Source: an uncultured Gammaproteobacteria bacterium
GTDB taxonomy: Bacteria; Pseudomonadota; Gammaproteobacteria; Arenicellales; JAANXG01
Assembly: GCA_947258975.1 (NCBI GenBank)
Contig: CAMYKK010000039.1
Location: 1 to 33,780, forward strand
Direction of reading: 5' to 3'
DNA: 33,780 nt
A model generated the notes under the pieces. It saw nothing but the letters and a program-made list of their open reading frames with translations, was not told the DNA's origin and searched no databases. Made by a program: the position numbers and the translations under genes. Shown piece by piece: positions 8,392-15,425 of this stretch (positions are counted from its first letter, which is position 1; each line of letters begins with the position of its first letter).

Positions 8392-9438
8392 TCACGCCTC
8401 GACGTCCTCCCATTTCAATAGTCTTTTCATACTCACATCACGTACCAGTTTTCTGCCTATGAGAGCTTCCAACTTGGAACCGGGAATACCGTCACCGGGC
8501 TTTTTCAGCACCAGCATATCCGGCGCCAGGATTGTTCCCGCGTCCAAGTCCCTGGACACTGAAATACTTTTATTAAATATCTCCCGCATGCTCTGCATCG
8601 TTTTGGCTTGCGTATCCTTATCAATCTTATTTGCGAGCATTTTGTGGAATGCTTCCGCCGCCTCCACTATGACCTTCAATTCATCGAAAGTTATCGATGC
8701 CGGGGTGTCAGGCCCAAACATCCGCTTATCGAAAACAACATGCAACTCTATTACGTCGGCACCCAACGCCATTGCCGCCATCGCCGGGTATATCGAGCCG
8801 GAGTGATCTGACAGGCCGACCGGACAGTCAAACCTGTTTCTCAGCTCGTCAATTACGTTCAAGCCTACGTCATCAACAGAAACCGGATACTTACTCGTAC
8901 ATTGAAACAGGGCTATGGGAATGTGCGCTCGCCGCAAATGGTTAACGGTCCGCGCGATTTCATCATAGCCGCTCATCCCTGTGCTCAAAAGAACCGGCTT
9001 CTTGGTTTGGATGATCGCATCTAATATGTCGCTGCTTGCGATTTCTCCGGAACCTATCTTCCAAGCGGCAACCCTCACTTCCTCGAGCAACTGCACCGCT
9101 TCAACCGAAAACGGTGAACTTAGAAACACGAGCCCTTTTTGCTTCGCGTATTCGGCCAAACCGTGCCACTCCTTCGGCTTGAACTCCATGCGCTTCCAAT
9201 AATCGTATCGGGTCTCGTCTTGTTTGCTGAACTTGACTCTAAATGGTTCGTCGACGGTGGATTCGGCACTGGCAATATGTGTTTGGAACTTGACTGCATC
9301 TGCACCAGAATCTGCTATTGCATCGATATATGCATAGGCGGCGCCCAGCGAACCATCGTGCGCTTGGCCCACTTCAGCGATAATAAAGGTCCGCTCACCC
9401 GCCCCGATATTCTTATTCCCTATGGTTATGCCACTCAT
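8392..9438 (-). CDS. neuB: NeuB-type N-acylneuraminate (nonulosonic acid) synthase
   Basis: A 348-residue protein, typical for the family. The N-terminal TIM barrel has FIIAEVGQAHDGSLGAAYAYI, ADAVKFQTH, WKIGSGEI and LSTGMSG. GLSDHSG and ALGADVIELHVVFDKRMFGPD carry the metal- and phosphate-binding residues. The C-terminal ~60 residues (SISVSRDLDAGTILAPDML...) form the SAF/antifreeze-like domain. NeuB condenses phosphoenolpyruvate with an N-acyl hexosamine (ManNAc or 2,4-diacetamido sugar) to give sialic, legionaminic or pseudaminic acid. It heads the set NeuB-NeuC-...-NeuA. The sequence is NeuB-like rather than the phosphorylated-substrate eukaryotic type; which nonulosonic acid is made is undecided. 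Confidence 0.93.
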   Translation of the reverse strand: MSGITIGNKNIGAGERTFIIAEVGQAHDGSLGAAYAYIDAIADSGADAVKFQTHIASAESTVDEPFRVKFSKQDETRYDYWKRMEFKPKEWHGLAEYAKQKGLVFLSSPFSVEAVQLLEEVRVAAWKIGSGEIASSDILDAIIQTKKPVLLSTGMSGYDEIARTVNHLRRAHIPIALFQCTSKYPVSVDDVGLNVIDELRNRFDCPVGLSDHSGSIYPAMAAMALGADVIELHVVFDKRMFGPDTPASITFDELKVIVEAAEAFHKMLANKIDKDTQAKTMQSMREIFNKSISVSRDLDAGTILAPDMLVLKKPGDGIPGSKLEALIGRKLVRDVSMKRLLKWEDVEA

Positions 9439-9551
9439 CTTGCCATCGACCCCGCTGCTGACTGATCTCTACCGTCCCCGCAAGACCATAGCGGTTCCAT
9501 ACACCGGTGCCTCCCCGCAGATAGGACCAAGTACTTCGCCGGCTCTGCATT

Positions 9552-11363
9552 TCATTTGAAGCCAGCCGCCATCAATCTGAAATTGCTGTCGCGCTCGGCC
9601 AGCTCTTCAAATTTACCGGCGTCCTTCAGCCGTCCACGCTCGAACAGGAAGATAACATCACATTCCCGCACCGTACTGAGCCGGTGGGCAATCAGTATGA
9701 TGGTCTTTCTGTGCCCGAGATTATGCACCGCGCCCATGACTGCTTTTTCAGTGAGGTTATCCAAGGCGCTCGTGGCCTCGTCCAGTATCAACACGTCCGG
9801 GTCGTGGTACAGGGCCCTGGCGATTCCGATGCGCTGCCGCTGACCGCCCGACAAACGTATGCCTCGCTCACCTACCATGGTCTGGTAGCCTTTGGGTAAC
9901 TCCTGCGCAACGAAGTCGTGGAGCTCGGCGACACGTGCGGCCTGCTCGACCGCTTGCTGATCGATCTTTTCTGGCCGGATACCAAAGGCGATATTGGCGG
10001 CCACCGTATCGTCCGTGAGAAAAATATGCTGGGGCACGTACCCAATGTTCCGCTGCCAAGCACGGATAGCTTCCCCCTTTATGGGCACACCATCAACGCG
10101 CAGTTCGCCCTCCTGGGGCTCAAGCAGAGCAAGGATGAGATCGACTGCGGTGGTCTTCCCGGCCCCGGTAGTCCCCACAAAACCCACAGTGGTCCTGGCC
10201 GGGATAGTGAGAGTCAAGTCGATTAGTGCGGGATTTTCGGCCTGCGGATAGGTGTAAGTGATCTTATCCAACTCCACTACCCGATGCAGTCGCACCAGCT
10301 CGCGGGATTCGTTTTTGTTACCACCCGGCGCATCTCCCAGCGCACCGGTCTCTACTAGATCCTTGTGCAGAACATCCAGGGCAGGTTTGCCAAAACGGAG
10401 TGTCGTGAATGCTTTGTAGAGCAATTGCAGAGCCGGATTGAGACGTGAACCGGCAAACGCGTATAACGCCATGAGCGGAAGTACGGCGCCCAAGTCTCCA
10501 TCCCGGGCGATCAGAAGAATCAGCAATAGTACTAACATGCCTCCGTAAACGACGGCCTGCATGACAATCTGTGGCACCTCACTGATGAGTTTTTGAGTGG
10601 AGGTGATTCTGGCTAGTCGACTCGCCGGATTACGGAAGCTGTTGATATAACCATCTTCCAGGCCTAGGATTTTCACATCCTTAATGCCACCCAAGGCCTC
10701 TTGCGTGATCTGGAAGCGCTCCTGATTTGCTCGCACCCGATCTGCGCCGATTCGGCTCAGGTAATTTCGGAGCAAAAAGTAGACCAAGGCATAGGCACCA
10801 CCCAACACGGCGAGGCCAACGATGGCCACCACCGGGCTGGCCGCCACAACCAAGCCGACAATGAGGACTGCAACAACAGCATTAGCCACCAGATCCATGA
10901 CAGGCATCAGCCCTTTGTTGATCACGGCGCCCACCTCGGAGAGAACCGATTTTCCCAAGTCAGCGCTGTGACGGTTAAGGAAAAAACTGTAGGGCCGGTT
11001 CAGATAACCCCTAAGTAAACGGCTGCTCAAGCTATAGTTGCGCATTTGCACATAACGGGCCATGGCCCATTGAGTGAGAGCCCGAAAAGCGAGACCGCCG
11101 ACTAGTAAAATGAAGAGCACAATGCCGAGGAAAAGCAAGAAGTCATTGGTGTTTGTAAAGCCGAGACTCTGGTAAACAGCGTTCAAGTAACTATTCGTAT
11201 GGACGACCTCGGGTTTTGCGAGAACGGCAATGAATGGCATGACAGAAGCGACACCGACAACCTCCAACAACGCCATGATCAGCATCAGCCCGAACAGCAA
11301 GACGGCGTTGCGGCGCTCTCGGGCGTCGAGAAGGTCGCGTATCTTGCGAAAAACATCGATCAT
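9552..11363 (-). CDS. ABC transporter, permease-ATPase fusion (PglK/MsbA-like glycan flippase)
   Basis: A 603-residue half-transporter. The N-terminal ~320 residues hold about six membrane segments (for example around 20-40, 75-95, two between 155 and 205, and 260-285). The ATPase domain has Walker A GTTGAGKTT near residue 396, the Q-loop region GYVPQHIFL, signature LSGGQRQRIGIARAL near 502, Walker B DVLILDEATSALD near 524 and the switch histidine in LIAHRLST. The arrangement matches lipid or lipid-linked oligosaccharide exporters such as PglK and MsbA. In a surface-glycan locus the likely role is flipping of a lipid-linked glycan across the inner membrane. Gaps of 112 bp to neuB and 215 bp to the epimerase leave room for internal promoters. 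Confidence 0.88.
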   Translation of the reverse strand: MIDVFRKIRDLLDARERRNAVLLFGLMLIMALLEVVGVASVMPFIAVLAKPEVVHTNSYLNAVYQSLGFTNTNDFLLFLGIVLFILLVGGLAFRALTQWAMARYVQMRNYSLSSRLLRGYLNRPYSFFLNRHSADLGKSVLSEVGAVINKGLMPVMDLVANAVVAVLIVGLVVAASPVVAIVGLAVLGGAYALVYFLLRNYLSRIGADRVRANQERFQITQEALGGIKDVKILGLEDGYINSFRNPASRLARITSTQKLISEVPQIVMQAVVYGGMLVLLLILLIARDGDLGAVLPLMALYAFAGSRLNPALQLLYKAFTTLRFGKPALDVLHKDLVETGALGDAPGGNKNESRELVRLHRVVELDKITYTYPQAENPALIDLTLTIPARTTVGFVGTTGAGKTTAVDLILALLEPQEGELRVDGVPIKGEAIRAWQRNIGYVPQHIFLTDDTVAANIAFGIRPEKIDQQAVEQAARVAELHDFVAQELPKGYQTMVGERGIRLSGGQRQRIGIARALYHDPDVLILDEATSALDNLTEKAVMGAVHNLGHRKTIILIAHRLSTVRECDVIFLFERGRLKDAGKFEELAERDSNFRLMAAGFK

Positions 11364-11578
11364 GCTTGTATACGCCAGATAATAATGTCAGTGACTGTGA
11401 TCATTCAGGGACTAAGCCGTTGTCCGCGGCTGCACCACAAGATCAGTCGATTCGTGAGGTCGCGATCGTGAGGTGGCTCTTGTATTAAGTTTGCTTCGCG
11501 CGTGTTCGGAGCCTGGCAACAACATCGATAAGCAGCGTTTTTTCAGTTCCAAACGCCGCCGCCGGCCCGGGTACGTTG

Positions 11579-12595
11579 TCAGTGCTGGGTGAACCCGTAG
11601 TATTCCTTATACCACCTCACGAATTGGGGAATACCCACCTCGACGGACGTAGTGGGCTTATAACCGAGTTCGTTTGCCAGGTCGGTGGTATCCGCGGCGG
11701 TCACCGGCACATCGCCGTCCTGCATCGGTAACAGATCCAGCACCGCTTTTTTTCCAAGACTTTCCTCCAGGACTTCGATATAGCGCATCAATTGGATCGG
11801 ATTGTTGTTGCCGATGTTGTACACCCGCCAGGGCGCGTAACTGGTGGCGGAGTCCGGGCTTTGTCCGTCCCACCCCGGCGATCCACGCGCGGGGGTGTCG
11901 ATCACTCGTATCACGCCCTCGACGATGTCGTCGATATAAGTGAAGTCACGCACCATATTGCCTTCGTTGAATACCGGAATCGGCGCACCCTCGATGATCC
12001 CCTTGGTGAACTTGAACAAGGCCATGTCCGGCCGGCCCCACGGCCCGTACACGGTAAAAAACCGCAAGCCCGTGCACGGCAACTGATACAGATGCGCATA
12101 ACAATGGGCCATCAGCTCGTTGGCCTTTTTGCTCGCAGCATACAGCGACACCGGATGATCCACGTTATCGTGTTCGGAAAATGGCAGCTTGGTATTCGCC
12201 CCGTAGACGGAACTTGAGGATGCATACACGCAGTGCTTGACGCCGCTGTGACGACAGCCTTCCAGTATGTTTCCGAATCCGACCAGGTTGGCGTCGATGT
12301 AGGCCGCCGGGTTTTCGATGGAGTAACGCACGCCGGCCTGGGCCGCCAGGTTCATCACCGCATCGAAGGCATGCTCCTCAAACAGTCTTTGCATGACACC
12401 GCGGTCTACAATATCCAGGCGCCCGAATTCGAATCCGTCCCGCTGCTGCAACTGGGCAAGGCGCGCTTTTTTCAAGTTGACGTCGTAGTAGTCGTTCAAG
12501 TTGTCGATGCCGACGACTTCATCCCCCCGTTCAAGCAGGCGCAGGCTCAATGCTGAACCGATGAACCCGGCGGCGCCGGTTATCATGATCTTCAT
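11579..12595 (-). CDS. NAD-dependent epimerase, UDP-glucuronate 4-epimerase-like
   Basis: A 338-residue extended short-chain dehydrogenase. It has the N-terminal GxxGxxG loop [31 protein letters not shown] (a signature of UDP-glucuronate 4-epimerases), [15 protein letters not shown], the catalytic Ser region YASSSSVYG and the YxxxK pair in [32 protein letters not shown] is also typical of this subfamily. It interconverts UDP-glucuronate and UDP-galacturonate, supplying acidic residues for capsule, EPS or LPS. The start codon ATG is followed by the beta-strand MKIMITG with no alternative needed. It lies directly downstream of the EPS-type regulator gene in the same direction. Confidence 0.9.
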   Translation of the reverse strand: MKIMITGAAGFIGSALSLRLLERGDEVVGIDNLNDYYDVNLKKARLAQLQQRDGFEFGRLDIVDRGVMQRLFEEHAFDAVMNLAAQAGVRYSIENPAAYIDANLVGFGNILEGCRHSGVKHCVYASSSSVYGANTKLPFSEHDNVDHPVSLYAASKKANELMAHCYAHLYQLPCTGLRFFTVYGPWGRPDMALFKFTKGIIEGAPIPVFNEGNMVRDFTYIDDIVEGVIRVIDTPARGSPGWDGQSPDSATSYAPWRVYNIGNNNPIQLMRYIEVLEESLGKKAVLDLLPMQDGDVPVTAADTTDLANELGYKPTTSVEVGIPQFVRWYKEYYGFTQH

Positions 12596-12730
12596 TGTCT
12601 ATGTTCCATACGTCAGATGTTCAATCGACTCGCAGTCCTAAAAAAAGCACGCTACCGCCCTGCAGAACACTTTTTGTGCGTTCCGCATACCTGGATCCGG
12701 GCGGTCCTTGCCGCTTGGCTCCTTTAATAT

Positions 12731-13357
12731 CTAGCGCCCGTTGTCTCCGACGATGCCCTTGAGTCCCAATACCTCGGGAACCAACAGGCGCTCGGCGCCC
12801 ACCGCGCCCACCAGCGATTCATAGGTAGTGAGCGGCGACTTGAGATCGGTGAGCACACACGCATCGAAGGGTTCGGATTCGCAGAATTCCCGCCATACCG
12901 GTTTGGAGAAGAATTGCTCCTTCCCGCAGTCGCGATCGTAGATGCCGATGATTTCGACGGGCGAATTGTTAGCCCGCAGTATTGCGATCTCGGCCAGGTC
13001 GGACAGACCGCACAGCAACAAGCGGTGCCAATGCGATTGCTGGCAATACGCATAGATTGCAGTGCAGGACTCGGCGGCCTCGCGATAAAACACGAGCGAC
13101 GACGACAGATACTGCGCGGTTAGACGCGCCTTTTCGGAAAATCCCTTGGGCGTCAGGTAGTAGAGATAGCGATTCGCCGGGGCGTCATGGATCTTGACCA
13201 ACCCTTTGCGCACACAGCGCTTGAGGTAGGAATTGGCCAAACCCAGGGCCACACCCATGTGGCTGGCCAGGCGGCGCTGGCTCAGATCACTGTCTTGCTC
13301 GATGGCATTGAGCAGTTCCAGCGTCAGCCGGTCTTCCTTGGTATTTCCGTTGTTCAT
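12731..13357 (-). CDS. EPS-locus winged-helix (MarR-like) regulator with C-terminal Rossmann-like domain
   Basis: A 208-residue protein from the ATG at 13357 (MNNGNTKEDRLTLELLNAIEQ). I chose this start because a longer frame would use the -35 hexamer TTGACG at 13391-13396 as its start codon. Residues 1-90 are a winged helix (LSQRRLASHMGVALGLANSYLKRCVRKG) followed by a wing NRYLYYLTPKGFSEK, as in MarR-type regulators found at the head of exopolysaccharide loci. Residues ~95-208 (LLLCGLSDLAEIAILRANN ... VEIIGIYD ... LLVPEVLGL) look like a small alpha/beta Rossmann-type domain, plausibly a ligand sensor. The gene leads the leftward glycan cluster, and a palindrome overlaps its start codon, so autoregulation is likely. 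The HTH call is firm; the ligand is unknown. Confidence 0.82.
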   Translation of the reverse strand: MNNGNTKEDRLTLELLNAIEQDSDLSQRRLASHMGVALGLANSYLKRCVRKGLVKIHDAPANRYLYYLTPKGFSEKARLTAQYLSSSLVFYREAAESCTAIYAYCQQSHWHRLLLCGLSDLAEIAILRANNSPVEIIGIYDRDCGKEQFFSKPVWREFCESEPFDACVLTDLKSPLTTYESLVGAVGAERLLVPEVLGLKGIVGDNGR

Positions 13358-13366
13358 ATTATGAAC
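13352..13366. promoter_or_regulatory. Palindromic operator over the regulator start codon (site 1)
   Basis: The 15-bp sequence has perfect arms GTTCAT and ATGAAC around a 3-bp centre. It begins immediately downstream of a minus-strand -10 box and includes the ATG of the regulator. A near-identical site lies at 13503-13517. A bound repressor here would block transcription initiation, so autoregulation by the winged-helix protein is the simplest reading. Confidence 0.6.
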
Positions 13367-13396
13367 ACTATAAATCAAACAACAATCTTGCGTCAA
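13367..13396 (-). promoter_or_regulatory. Sigma-70-type promoter P1 of the glycan regulator
   Basis: On the minus strand TTGACG (13391-13396) is followed after 18 bp by TATAGT (13367-13372). The expected start point falls within a few bases of the ATG at 13357, so the mRNA would have almost no leader, or none. Confidence 0.6.
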
Positions 13397-13502
13397 CCTA
13401 TTGAAATTATGAATAATATGTCCGAAAAACCGCCGCCCGAGACGGCCTTGTATGTGCGCCCGTAGTCTGGGAGCCTTTTCCCCGTGGTGCTTAAGGTTTA
13501 AT

Positions 13503-13546
13503 GTTCATTAGTTGAACACTATAGGCGTCCCTTATCTTTGGGCCAA
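13503..13546 (-). promoter_or_regulatory. Upstream promoter P2 with second operator copy
   Basis: On the minus strand TTGGCC (13541-13546), a 17-bp spacer and TATAGT (13518-13523) are followed by the palindrome GTTCA-TTAGT-TGAAC (13503-13517). Promoter box plus operator have the same relative layout as in P1, about 150 bp upstream of it; the duplicated -10/operator block suggests two repressed promoters for one regulator. Confidence 0.5.
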
Positions 13547-13566
13547 CTCACGAATTCCACCACCGG

Positions 13567-13629
13567 CCGGGGTCGCGGAGCCGTAACCAAAGGCGCCAAC
13601 CAGCGCTTGCATATTCCACGCGACCCCGG
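13567..13629. repeat. Inverted repeat, 11-bp perfect arms
   Basis: CCGGGGTCGCG at 13567-13577 is matched by its exact reverse complement at 13619-13629. It lies in non-coding DNA next to the IS21 remnant. A minus-strand frame across it ends in GYGSATPAGGGIRELAQR and could be the tail of a lost gene, but I cannot identify it. Confidence 0.45.
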
Positions 13630-13724
13630 CAATCAGGCCGCTCGTCCGGGTCGGGAGAAGGCTGATGCAGGACACTGAGGTACCTTTCGCTCTTTAGAAT
13701 TGTTTGGAGAGGCGAGGTGCCGAC

Positions 13725-13895
13725 AAAGTAGAGTGTCCATGCGAAAGAATAAGAGAAGTGCTGCGGCTGTGGGCTGCAGATAAGAGTCGACACCAGATTG
13801 CGGCCATCGTAGGTATCGGCCAGAGCACAGTGAACGACTATCTGGTTCGCGCTCGGCGGGCCGGCATCGATGTCGCGAGCGAGGTGGATGATGTC
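13725..13895 (+). mobile_element. IS21-family transposase (IstA) N-terminal remnant
   Basis: About 55 residues resemble the N-terminal helix-turn-helix of IS21 IstA: IREVLRLWAADKSRHQIA followed by IGIGQ-like VGIGQSTVNDYLVRARRAGI. The catalytic DDE region and istB are absent, and after about 13895 the same frame runs into LON-domain sequence. This is therefore a short insertion-sequence scar, not an active element. Confidence 0.65.
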
Positions 13896-14343
13896 GCGTT
13901 AGGGGGAGAAAAAGGTGACCCCTTTTCTATTTTCTACTATGAAATCGGCACCCTGGCCACTATTGCGGATTGGCGCACCTTGCCCGACGGGCTGCTGGGC
14001 ATCGTCGCCGACGGAGGGGACCGTTTTACCATTCAGACCACCCAGGTACAGTCCAATCAGTTGCTAACCGCGGGGGTGGCACTGATTCCCGGGGATCCGG
14101 TGGTCGCGCTGCCGTCCCAGTACGCGAAACCGAGTCATTTGCCGTCCGAGACCATAGAAGAGGCGGGGCCGCTCCATGCTTCTATTACAGCGGCATTTTA
14201 ACCATGCAAACTGGGTCAGCTATCGGTTGGCGGAAATCCTGCCGCTGGACACGGTGGTAAAACAGCATCTGCTCGAAATGAGCAGCCCCATCACCCACCT
14301 CACCCATTTGCAATCCGCGCTGCGCAATTTATTTGACGCCTGA
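13896..14343 (+). pseudogene. LON-peptidase N-terminal domain protein, 5'-truncated and frameshifted
   Basis: After the IS21 scar the frame reads YEIGTLATIADWRTLPDGLLGIVADGGDRF and continues with Lon substrate-binding-domain-like sequence to about 14178. The match then moves to another frame (LLLQRHFNHANWVSYRLAEI ... LQSALRNLFDA) and ends at a TGA at 14341-14343. Deleting one base near 14178 would restore a single frame. Stand-alone LON-domain proteins are about 200 residues, and the first ~70 are missing here. They have no known protease activity. Loss of the start and the frameshift make this a pseudogene, presumably broken by the IS21 event. Confidence 0.7.
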
Positions 14344-14415
14344 GGGACGCTTCAGCATTTATCGCGACTGGTCTACAATACCCACCCTGCCGGCACGATA
14401 TACAAGACAACATAT

Positions 14416-14491
14416 GGGGCAGTAGCTCAGCTGGGAGAGTGTCGCGTTCGCAACGCAAAGGTGGGGAATTCGATCCTCCTCTGCTCCACCA
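14416..14491 (+). tRNA. tRNA-Ala(CGC), with atypical base pairs
   Basis: A 76-nt cloverleaf with encoded CCA. The acceptor stem GGGGCAG pairs with CTGCTCC. The D arm is GCTC-AGCTGGGA-GAGT, and the anticodon loop TTCGCAA gives anticodon CGC (Ala). The T loop is TTCGATC. Weak points are a G-T end pair in the D stem, a C-A mismatch at 28-42 in the anticodon stem, and A at position 53 opposite C61, where nearly all tRNAs have G-C. It sits between two pseudogenes and may itself be decaying. Confidence 0.75.
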
Positions 14492-14657
14492 TTATCCAGC
14501 CAATCCCTGCCGATAGCTGAGCCGACGCCTGGTGGTGATGTATGCAGACAACGGCCTCAAACCAGGCTTGTTATCCGGTTTTCTACGGTTAGTTTCATGT
14601 GCCACTTAATCTGTTATCGCTTGTTTAAATGATTTTCGAGGAGCCCCAGGTATTATT

Positions 14658-15248
14658 GTGGTGAGACAATCCCCAAGGCCGAGCAAACAATTGCTATGGC
14701 TACTCTTACAGCGAGACATGAAGCACTCCCAAGGATAGAAAGTAGGCGTGGATGTTGGTTGCGGAAAAATGTGGAATTATCCACTGTTTCAGACGCAGCG
14801 ATATATAGGTGTTGACATAGATAAAACAAGCCTCGATCTGGGCCGAAAAACATATCCGCGGGCGGAAGCCGTTCGTGTGCCGATGGAACAGGCTACACAT
14901 GTGAAAGGGGATTATCTTCTTTGCGTTCAGGTATTCAACAACGTTCACTTTGATGTCAAAAGGACGATTGACGCGGTCGGGGCACTTTGCGCCATGGTAA
15001 ATCCCAAGGGCACGCTCATATTCAATATCGGTAAAGACAGCAAGAAGTATGAAGAAGATATCGATGCATTACTGTCGTCGAAATTCGGAACTGTAGAGAA
15101 GATAAGATACGGGTCGGTTTACTCCACACGTCAAAGACCCATGATAGTGTCTTTAATTTTCGCCCTGGCAATGTTGAAATTTACCTCGTTACGGGGAATT
15201 GGCGGATATCAGAAGGTATATTACTTTTGCACCAACCGACGTAGTTGA
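14658..15248 (+). pseudogene. Class I SAM methyltransferase with in-frame amber codon
   Basis: From the GTG at 14748 an intact frame gives VDVGCGKMWNYPLF (motif I), RYIGVDIDKTS, DYLLCVQVFNNVHF and a C-terminal YYFCTNRR. That start would place motif I at the very N-terminus, which is abnormal for the fold. In the same frame the sequence continues upstream as SKQLLWLLLQRDMKHSQG, a plausible leading helix, but is separated by a TAG at 14736-14738. A GTG at 14658 lies after GAGGAG (14638-14643), at a long spacing. I read this as one gene of about 196 codons broken by a nonsense change (CAG to TAG would explain it). If the amber is an error, it is an ordinary glycan-locus methyltransferase. Which start is used is uncertain. 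Confidence 0.55.
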
Positions 15249-15425
15249 AAAGTACCTTATTTCGCCTTTGAAGACGCCCGGCCGGATATCGAATAGTCAT
15301 ACGTCTCGAGAAATCCGTTGATATTATGAAAAACGTTTTAACGAGGTCCAGCTACCTCCCGCGAGGACCGTCACGGTAACAAGCGCTGTAATAGTGATTC
15401 GTTTTCCATTTATTCGTCGGTTACG

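Noticed and set aside
8198-8806. A 202-residue plus-strand frame over the neuB 3' end
   Set aside because: It is antisense to neuB for most of its length, has no recognisable motif, and the neuB frame explains the sequence.
13358-13396. Longer N-terminus for the EPS regulator starting at a TTG
   Set aside because: That TTG is the -35 hexamer of a good promoter, and the ATG at 13357 gives a family-like N-terminus.
13704-14201. A single 165-residue HTH-LON fusion protein
   Set aside because: The two parts come from unrelated families, the LON part continues in another frame afterwards, and the start lies in non-coding DNA; better read as an IS scar plus pseudogene.
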